The notes under the pieces are model-generated. The model had not been told where the DNA came from and ran no database searches. It saw only the letters and a program-made list of their open reading frames with translations. The position numbers were made by a program, and so were the translations under genes. From an uncultured Bacteroidales bacterium (GTDB lineage Bacteria; Bacteroidota; Bacteroidia; Bacteroidales; UBA932): 64,000 nucleotides of DNA. Position 1 is the first letter of the stretch. Each line of letters starts with the position of its first letter. This document shows, piece by piece, positions 58,184 to 64,000 of the stretch. The stretch spans positions 182,900-246,899 of the forward strand of contig CASFSL010000040.1 of assembly GCA_949297365.1 (NCBI GenBank), read 5' to 3'.

Positions 58184-59266
58184 TATTAAGCCCTTTTGGG
58201 GTGCCATCTTGACTGTCATGTCTCCGTCATACACGCACTTGATACTGAAACCTTCCTCTGTAGTAAATTCACAGTTCACGGAGTAATCTCCCGGACCTCC
58301 GCTAATGGTCATGACACCGCTGTCAATCAAGCCGGTATAAGCCGTTTCAGACTCATCCATCCAGTCCACGAAAGTTCCGGCTGGAAACAGTACCCCCTCC
58401 GCCATTTCCATCAAGGTTCCGGGAAACAGAGTGCCCGGCGCAGCCGCCTGGGAGGTGACAGTATACGTACCGGGAGTCAGCGCACCGTCTTCGTCAAACG
58501 GCATGAATGCGTCCACATACAGGATGGAACCCGGCGGAATCACATATCCGGCCTCATCAGTAAACATATCAGTGAACACCAGATTGACTTCCATGACACC
58601 GTCCCCCATGTCCGCCAGCCACAGCGCGTCCACTGTCACCGCTGTGAAGTCCAGATCCTTCTCCAGAGGAAGCAGTTCATAACCGGAGCCGCCCTCCGAG
58701 ATATATTCCGCAGGACCGGTGTACGTAACATGATGCGTCCTGCCGTCCGTATCAGTCAGGAAAGCCTCGAATACCGTATTCTCTCCATTCTCGCTTATAT
58801 CCAGAGTTCCCTCTGAAAAATAAGTCCTCCGCACAGTGCCGTCGGCCTCCTGGTACAGAATACATGAAAGTTCCGGGGTAAATGTCATCGCGGCCGTAGC
58901 ACCGGCCTCTCCCAGAGTATAATGCCCGGGCTGCGGTACAGGTTTCGACTTATCCTCCGGCTCACCTGTGAAAAAATCGAAAAGATAGGCCGTCGAGCCA
59001 GGAGCAAGCTGCATGTCCGTCATAGGAGTGTCCAGAAGATATGCATTGAAACAATACTCCCCGTTCTGACCGTAGGAGTTCCCGTAATACATCCCGGAAA
59101 AAGCCTTGGCCTGAAATTCCACATCCGCCGTATCAGCGACAACCGTCGTATCCGTTATCACTGGTTCATCCACGTCAGGCCTGTCCGCAGTGCCGCCGGA
59201 ATCACAGCCCGTGACTGACACCGCCGCTGCGCAGACCAGTACGCACAGATAGTTTCTGATTCTCAT
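58160..59266 (-). CDS. lipoprotein of unknown function
   Basis: 368 residues from MRIRNYLCVLVCAAAVSVTGC (Cys21). The mature part is beta-rich, with repeated short units (SGMYYGNSYGQNGEYCFNAY, then a second GxYxxxSQAAAP-type block later). An extension to 59377 is rich in Lys/Asn and precedes a credible signal sequence, so it is not used. No family recognised. Confidence 0.65.
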   Translation of the reverse strand: MRIRNYLCVLVCAAAVSVTGCDSGGTADRPDVDEPVITDTTVVADTADVEFQAKAFSGMYYGNSYGQNGEYCFNAYLLDTPMTDMQLAPGSTAYLFDFFTGEPEDKSKPVPQPGHYTLGEAGATAAMTFTPELSCILYQEADGTVRRTYFSEGTLDISENGENTVFEAFLTDTDGRTHHVTYTGPAEYISEGGSGYELLPLEKDLDFTAVTVDALWLADMGDGVMEVNLVFTDMFTDEAGYVIPPGSILYVDAFMPFDEDGALTPGTYTVTSQAAAPGTLFPGTLMEMAEGVLFPAGTFVDWMDESETAYTGLIDSGVMTISGGPGDYSVNCEFTTEEGFSIKCVYDGDMTVKMAPQKGLIKNPCRSH

Positions 59267-59322
59267 ATTTTCTAATTTTACCGCAAAATAGCGACAATTC
59301 TTCTTTTTTACAAGTCCCGGAA

Positions 59323-59351
59323 TTGCAAATACGGCATTTTTATTATTTTTG
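59323..59351 (+). promoter_or_regulatory. promoter upstream of the mutL operon
   Basis: TTG (59323-59325), 18 nt, TATTTTTG (59344-59351), 6 nt before the preferred ATG of the next gene, a very short leader. Confidence 0.5.
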
Positions 59352-59357
59352 CGTATT

Positions 59358-59687
59358 ATGAATATAAGTTTTTTCAAGACACCGAGCCACCGCGTCTTCC
59401 ACTACGAGCCCCGCTACTGGGACGAGAGAAAGGAGAGGCGCGAGCAGGTCAGACAGGAGGCACTCAGGGAAAAGGCACTGAAAGAGGGTAAGGAATGGAA
59501 GGACGAAAGCTATCAGCCTGGGAGATATATAAAAGGAAGACTGCAGGAGCAGGCCCGCAACAGCAGAAGAGGCTCCCTCAGCAAGAACCTGACCCGCATC
59601 ATAGGCCTGGTATCCGTCGCGATATTCCTGGCTTTCCTGATCTATTTTGCCAAATACTTCACTGTATTCATGGAGTCAATGCGCTAG
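59358..59687 (+). CDS. small membrane protein before mutL
   Basis: 109 residues starting MNISFFKTPSHRVFHYEPRY, a highly charged middle (ERKERREQVRQEALREKALK) and one C-terminal transmembrane helix (IIGLVSVAIFLAFLIYFAKYF). It is commonly the gene before mutL in Bacteroidales. Function unknown. Confidence 0.65.
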   Translation: MNISFFKTPSHRVFHYEPRYWDERKERREQVRQEALREKALKEGKEWKDESYQPGRYIKGRLQEQARNSRRGSLSKNLTRIIGLVSVAIFLAFLIYFAKYFTVFMESMR

Positions 59688-59696
59688 TTCTTACTG

Positions 59697-61499
59697 ATGC
59701 TTAAGATTCTACCCCCAAACATATCAAACCTTATCGCGGCAGGTGAGGTCGTACAGAGACCTGCGTCAGCCGTCAAGGAACTGCTGGAGAATGCCGTCGA
59801 TGCCGGGGCCGGCAATATCAGCGTCATCATCGAGGATTCGGGAAAGACCCTGATCCAGGTCATCGACGACGGCTGCGGCATGACCCCCGATGAGGCCAGG
59901 CTGTGCTTCGAGAGACACGCCACCTCCAAGATATCGGAAGCCGCCGACCTGTCAGCCATCATGACCTACGGTTTCAGGGGAGAGGCCCTGCCGTCCATCG
60001 CATCCGTGGCCGAAGTCACTCTCCGGACCCGTAAAAGGGGTTCAGAGACCGGTTCAGAGACCGTCTTCACCCCGTCCGGATTCGTCGGCCAGGAGGAGGC
60101 GGCCATGCCCGAGGGCACCAACATCGCGGTAAGGAACATATTCTACAGCCTGCCGGCCAGAAGAAAGTTCCTCAAGTCCGACAGCACCGAGTTCCGGCAG
60201 ATAGTCTCGGAGTTCTCCCACGTGGCCCTTTGCCGTCCCGAGATCGGCGTCAGGCTGGTCCACAACGGCAAGGACATATACAACCTCAAAAAAGCCAACA
60301 CTTTAAAGCAGAGGATACTGGAGATTGAGGGAAAAGACATGGTGAAGGAGCTGATAGATGTCAGGACTTCCACCAGAATCATCAACATCTCAGGCTTCGT
60401 CGGCAATCCCTCGGATGCCCGCAAGAGCGCCGGCAACCAGTTCTTCTTCGTCAACGGCAGATACTTCCGCTCCCCCTATTTCCACAAAGCCCTGATGAAG
60501 GCCTATGACAGCCTGATACCGGAAGGTGCCTATCCGTCGTACTACATCTTTTTCGAGACCTCTCCCGAGAATGTGGACGTCAACATACATCCGGCCAAGA
60601 CCGAAGTGAAGTTCGAGAACGAGACCGAGATATTCGAGATTCTCACCGCCGCCGTGAAAGAATCCCTGGGACGGAACTCATTCATACCTACGATTGATTT
60701 CGACCACGACACCCTGCCGGACATCCCGGCTCCGTCGAGATTCAACTACACCGGAGGCTACAGCCGGCCGCAGGCACCCAGACCGCAGCACATACCCTAC
60801 GAAACCATTCTGCCGCCGGACATGAGTGCTTCCAGACACTATTCCTCCATGGACTCCCCGGACAGTCCATCTCCCGCAGTCAACGGCTACGGAGATATCT
60901 TCGGAGACAGCGGCACATCCTCCTCCGGCAGCGGGATTCTGCAGATATCGGGAAGATATCTCGTCACCACCCTCCGCTCCGGCATGATGGTAGTGGATAT
61001 CCGAAGGGCCAGAGAGAGGATTTTCTATGAAAAATACCTGCGGCAGCTGGACAATTCCTCCCCTATCTCGCATCAGGTACTCTTTCCCTGTATCATGCAG
61101 CTCTCCCCTGAGAAAATCTCCCTGCTGACCGAGAACAGAGAGCAGCTCAGAATGCTGGGATTCGACATTGAGCCAGGAGAGGACTTCTCCATCTCCGTCA
61201 ACGGACTTCCCGAAGAGTTCGGAACAGACGATGACTCGGTCCGGGCAGCGGTGGACGACCTGCTGGCTTCCTTGACAGAGACCGGCTCGATAGACCTGAT
61301 GAAAGCCGACCGGAGAGAGGCCATGGCCCGCAGACTCGCCTCAGCGGCTGCCACATCGGCAGGAAACGGCAGGCTCACAGCAGACGAGGCACGACTTTTG
61401 GTAGATACTTTATTCTCCTGCGCTGAGCCGGAGACCTCGCCTGGAGGCAAAAAATGCATGTCAGTATTGACTGAAGAAGATATAGAGAAACTTTTATGA
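59697..61499 (+). CDS. mutL: DNA mismatch repair protein MutL
   Basis: Couples mismatch recognition to repair. 600 residues: GHKL ATPase with VKELLENAVDAGA, DDGCGM, YGFRGEALPSIA, and the FVNGRYFRSP transducer; a low-complexity linker; a dimerisation domain about residues 410-600. The usual endonuclease boxes are absent: where DQHAAHE would be there is VVDIRRARE (about residue 431), and the ACKxAIK and C-x-HGRP positions read ASAAATS and SPGGKKC. First of a four-gene overlapping chain with rhomboid. Confidence 0.94.
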   Translation: MLKILPPNISNLIAAGEVVQRPASAVKELLENAVDAGAGNISVIIEDSGKTLIQVIDDGCGMTPDEARLCFERHATSKISEAADLSAIMTYGFRGEALPSIASVAEVTLRTRKRGSETGSETVFTPSGFVGQEEAAMPEGTNIAVRNIFYSLPARRKFLKSDSTEFRQIVSEFSHVALCRPEIGVRLVHNGKDIYNLKKANTLKQRILEIEGKDMVKELIDVRTSTRIINISGFVGNPSDARKSAGNQFFFVNGRYFRSPYFHKALMKAYDSLIPEGAYPSYYIFFETSPENVDVNIHPAKTEVKFENETEIFEILTAAVKESLGRNSFIPTIDFDHDTLPDIPAPSRFNYTGGYSRPQAPRPQHIPYETILPPDMSASRHYSSMDSPDSPSPAVNGYGDIFGDSGTSSSGSGILQISGRYLVTTLRSGMMVVDIRRARERIFYEKYLRQLDNSSPISHQVLFPCIMQLSPEKISLLTENREQLRMLGFDIEPGEDFSISVNGLPEEFGTDDDSVRAAVDDLLASLTETGSIDLMKADRREAMARRLASAAATSAGNGRLTADEARLLVDTLFSCAEPETSPGGKKCMSVLTEEDIEKLL

Positions 61500-62146
61500 G
61501 CAATTACGGATACTACCGGCCCGGACTGCCTTTCGTAGTCAAGAACCTTATAATCATCAATGCGATAGTGTTTGTCGTGACCATGTTCGCACAGCAGTTC
61601 ATGTACCAGACATTCTCGCTGTTCTATTTCACGTCACCGTTCTTCAAGCCGTTCCAGCTGATTACATATATGTTCATGCACGGAGGATTCTGGCACATAT
61701 TCTTCAATATGTTCTCCCTGTACATGTTCGGAAGCGTACTGGAGAACTACTGGGGCGGAAAGAAATTCTTCCTGTATTATATGGTCTGCGGCATAGGAGC
61801 CGGACTCATCAATGAACTGGTGATGTACCTGCAGATTGCTTTCGCAGAAACTCCTGGCCTTGTAGAAGCCGCCATCAACAGAGTACCCACCGTGGGTGCC
61901 TCAGGTGCCATATACGGCCTGCTGCTGGCCTACGGCATGATGTTCCCGAACAATGTGCTGCAGTTCATCTTCCCTCCCATCGCACTGAAAGCCAAATGGA
62001 TGGTGATTATCTTCGGTGCCATTGAGCTTCTGTCCGGTCTTACCGGCAGAGGCGGCAACGTTGCCCATTTCGCCCACCTTGGAGGTATGCTCTTCGGCAT
62101 CATAATGATACTGATCTGGAAAAAACAGAACAGGCTGTACTCCTGA
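61496..62146 (+). CDS. rhomboid-family intramembrane serine protease
   Basis: 216 residues, six transmembrane helices. Catalytic Ser in TVGASGAIYG (GxSG) and His in AHFAHLGG are present, as are the HGGFWHIFFNMFSL helix motifs. It overlaps mutL by 4 nt. Substrates unknown. Confidence 0.9.
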   Translation: MSNYGYYRPGLPFVVKNLIIINAIVFVVTMFAQQFMYQTFSLFYFTSPFFKPFQLITYMFMHGGFWHIFFNMFSLYMFGSVLENYWGGKKFFLYYMVCGIGAGLINELVMYLQIAFAETPGLVEAAINRVPTVGASGAIYGLLLAYGMMFPNNVLQFIFPPIALKAKWMVIIFGAIELLSGLTGRGGNVAHFAHLGGMLFGIIMILIWKKQNRLYS

Positions 62147-63219
62147 TGAAAAAGGGGAGAATAAAATTTTTCAGCATCTCTTACAAAGTAGTGGCGACAG
62201 TATTCTGCCTGCTGCTGTATCTGAGTTACGCCTCGGTGCTTGTAGACCCGGCGGTCCTGCCCATAGCCGGTTTCTTCGGACTTTACTTCATACCGGTACT
62301 GCTGATCAACATCCTGCTGCTGATTATCGCCCTGCTGAGACGGTCCTCCTCCGCATGGATATCCCTGGCGGCCATAGCACCGGCATTTGTCTTCGCCGGC
62401 TCATTTTTCCGCATAGGCGGGCATGAACCGGATATCACGGACACCGACGGCATTAAAGTCCTGACCTGGAACGTGGGCGGTTTCAGAGCCGGAGACGGCA
62501 CTTCCCGACAGAACATGGCGGATGTCGTCTCGCTGATTGAGACCGAGATGCCGCTGATAGTGTCCCTTCAGGAATTCCGCATCCGGGACACCGCTTCGAT
62601 TCCTGAAATCTTCCCCGGATACCGGTACCGCACGCATCATTTCTACCGTCTGCACAACGGAGATTTCGTCGGTAACGTAACCCTCAGCACCCTGCCCATG
62701 AGAGAAAGCGGGCACATATATTTTCCCCGAAGCACCAATATGGCACTGTATGCGGACATGGAGCTGTCCGGCAGCATGTTCCGTCTGTACAACGTACATC
62801 TGGAGTCCAACAACATCTCCATCGTATCCATCATAAAGAAAATCGGACGAGGATATGACGAATTCTCGCACGAATTTGCCCAGGCTCACGAAAAAGTCAA
62901 AAAATCTTCTTCCCGCAGAGGCAGTCAGGTACGGGCTTTGCTTGACAATATTTCAGAGAGCGGATTACCGGCCGTAATATGCGGAGACGTCAATGACACC
63001 CCCGTTTCCTATTGTTTCCGCAGCCTCAGACACGGGCGCAAGGACACTTTCCGGGAAGCAGGCAAAGGCTTCGGTGCCACCTACCGCATACTCTGGCCCC
63101 TGCTGAGAATTGATTACGTATTTGTTCCAGAAAGCGCCGGTGTATTGGCACACAGGACACTACGCCTGGACTGCTCGGACCATTATCCGGTAATAGCGGA
63201 GATAAGTATGAATGAATAA
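62146..63219 (+). CDS. endonuclease/exonuclease/phosphatase family membrane protein
   Basis: 357 residues: N-terminal helices (three hydrophobic segments, 1-100) and an EEP domain with LTWNVGGF, SLQEFR, GDVNDTPVS, and CSDHYPVI motifs. The metal-dependent phosphodiesterase fold could act on nucleic acid or a phospholipid; substrate cannot be assigned. Overlaps rhomboid by 1 nt and tsaC by 8 nt or less. Confidence 0.85.
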   Translation: MKKGRIKFFSISYKVVATVFCLLLYLSYASVLVDPAVLPIAGFFGLYFIPVLLINILLLIIALLRRSSSAWISLAAIAPAFVFAGSFFRIGGHEPDITDTDGIKVLTWNVGGFRAGDGTSRQNMADVVSLIETEMPLIVSLQEFRIRDTASIPEIFPGYRYRTHHFYRLHNGDFVGNVTLSTLPMRESGHIYFPRSTNMALYADMELSGSMFRLYNVHLESNNISIVSIIKKIGRGYDEFSHEFAQAHEKVKKSSSRRGSQVRALLDNISESGLPAVICGDVNDTPVSYCFRSLRHGRKDTFREAGKGFGATYRILWPLLRIDYVFVPESAGVLAHRTLRLDCSDHYPVIAEISMNE

Positions 63220-63229
63220 CACAAGAACT

Positions 63230-63799
63230 ATGATACAGAAAGAACAGATTGAAAAAGCAGTTGCCGTACTGAAAGCCGGAGGTGTCATACTCTACCCCAC
63301 CGACACCATCTGGGGCATCGGTTGTGATGCCACCAATGAAGCTGCCGTAGAAAAAGTCTTCGCACTCAAGCAGAGATCAGACTCCAAGAGCCTGATTATC
63401 CTGGCCGGGGATATGAACATGGTAGGCCGTTACGTCCGGGAGATTCCCGAGATGGCCGTCACCGTCGAGTCCCTGAGCGACAAGCCCCTGACCATCATCT
63501 ACCCGGAAGGCATCAACCTGGCTTCCAACGTAACGGCAGAGGACGGAAGCATTGCCATCAGGATTCCCAAAAACGAATTCTGTCTTGAACTGCTCCGCGC
63601 CTTCCGCAAGCCCATAGTTTCCACATCTGCCAATGTCTCCGGCACTCCCGCAGCAAAGAGATACGCTGATATCACCGATGACATCAAGACCGCAGTGGAC
63701 TTCGCCGTCGATCCCTCCTGCGAGCAGAACGCCACCGGCAAGGCCTCTTCCATCATTAAGCTCGGCCTGCACAACGAGGTTCAGGTCATCCGGGAATAG
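63230..63799 (+). CDS. tsaC: threonylcarbamoyl-AMP synthase
   Basis: Makes threonylcarbamoyl-AMP for t6A37 of ANN-decoding tRNAs. 189 residues from MIQKEQIEKAV: GGVILYPTDTIWGIGCDA, SKSLIILAG, and RKPIVSTSANVSG are the YrdC/Sua5 landmarks. It lacks the C-terminal Sua5 domain. A start six codons earlier (63212) is possible but overlaps the previous gene. Clustered with tRNA genes next. Confidence 0.93.
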   Translation: MIQKEQIEKAVAVLKAGGVILYPTDTIWGIGCDATNEAAVEKVFALKQRSDSKSLIILAGDMNMVGRYVREIPEMAVTVESLSDKPLTIIYPEGINLASNVTAEDGSIAIRIPKNEFCLELLRAFRKPIVSTSANVSGTPAAKRYADITDDIKTAVDFAVDPSCEQNATGKASSIIKLGLHNEVQVIRE

Positions 63800-63837
63800 C
63801 CCCTGCCTACAGGCATAATCGGTTTGCGCAAAAAATT

Positions 63838-63867
63838 TTTGTATTTTCCAAAAATTATATACCTTTG
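63838..63867 (+). promoter_or_regulatory. promoter of the tRNA cluster
   Basis: TTTG (63838-63841), 18 nt, TACCTTTG (63860-63867), 15 nt before tRNA-Gln. Confidence 0.7.
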
Positions 63868-63882
63868 CGCTCCGATTCCAAT

Positions 63883-63953
63883 TGAGCTATGGTGTAATGG
63901 CAGCACGACAGATTCTGGCTCTGTAAATCTAGGTTCGACTCCTGGTAGCTCAA
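63883..63953 (+). tRNA. tRNA-Gln (anticodon CTG)
   Basis: 71 nt. Acceptor TGAGCTA/TAGCTCA, anticodon loop TTCTGGC in an ACAGA/TCTGT stem, T-arm CTAGGTTCGACTCCTGG. Intact; 3' CCA is not encoded. Confidence 0.92.
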
Positions 63954-63962
63954 CAAAATGAT

Positions 63963-64000
63963 GGCGAGATAGCTCAGCTGGTTAGAGCGCATGATTCATA
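63963..64000 (+). tRNA. tRNA-Met, partial at the window edge
   Basis: Begins GGCGAGATAGCTCAGCTGG and breaks inside the anticodon loop (GATTCATA, CAT anticodon). 9 nt behind tRNA-Gln, so part of the same cluster. Confidence 0.8.

Overview
This window reads as a chromosomal segment of a gut-type Bacteroidota (order Bacteroidales, perhaps Alistipes/Rikenellaceae- or Cryptobacteroides-like; the sequence does not settle the genus). The reasons are the many promoter boxes of the form TAnnTTTG (often with TTTG about 18-20 nt upstream), lipoproteins and outer-membrane barrels of Bacteroidota type, GH2/GH20/GH84 glycosidases, a monomeric [FeFe] hydrogenase, and a short serine-pathway dehydrogenase with Lys in place of the usual catalytic His. 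Most of the segment is moderately GC-rich and densely coded. Two stretches (about 6.4-8.9 kb and 11.3-15.5 kb) are visibly AT-richer and accessory.

Layout. 1-6.4 kb: metG (partial, cut by the left edge), a secreted GH2 beta-galactosidase, and a divergent SotB-type sugar efflux pump. 6.4-8.9 kb: a small replicon-derived element with a gene II/X (pII-like) replication initiator, a short NUMOD3-like protein, and two about 400-bp direct repeats (one behind the intact rep gene, one behind a broken rep remnant). Both repeats keep the same set of base-pairing arms although the arm sequences differ. 8.9-11.6 kb: a minus-strand operon of a lipoprotein and two paralogous barrel proteins, with a long leader and a palindrome at the predicted start site. 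11.6-15.5 kb: an integrated mobile island with an XRE repressor facing an operon with a DUF2693-type protein and a small resolvase, followed by a 59-aa gene translationally coupled to a large serine recombinase. The recombinase frame ends inside tRNA-Leu, just past that tRNA's terminator.

15.6-26.8 kb: a long minus-strand run (arginase-family hydrolase, NhaA, FKBP isomerase, membrane proteins, MsbA-type ABC exporter, acyl-CoA ligase, dCMP deaminase, C-terminal processing protease) behind one clear promoter. 26.8-31.4 kb: recQ, miaA, a pRiA4b ORF-3-like protein and a LuxC-like acyl-CoA reductase. 31.4-37 kb: yigZ-pyrB-pyrI, then serC-serA-DUF1015. 37-39.7 kb: a nucleotidyltransferase and the hydrogenase. 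39.7-46.4 kb: an envelope cluster (GT2, murF, dut, flippase, patatin-barrel protein). 46.4-47.7 kb: cyclophilin and nitroreductase. 47.8-56.5 kb: two lipoproteins, an NupG-type transporter, GH20 and GH84, which together look like an amino-sugar harvesting locus. 56.6-64 kb: a glutamine synthetase homologue, a lipoprotein, then mutL-rhomboid-endonuclease/phosphatase-tsaC and the start of a tRNA cluster (Gln, Met).

The most unusual part is the pII/NUMOD3 element with its paired structured repeats. Secondary points are the mobile island beside tRNA-Leu, the abutting promoters between the patatin and cyclophilin genes, and a MutL that lacks the usual endonuclease motifs.
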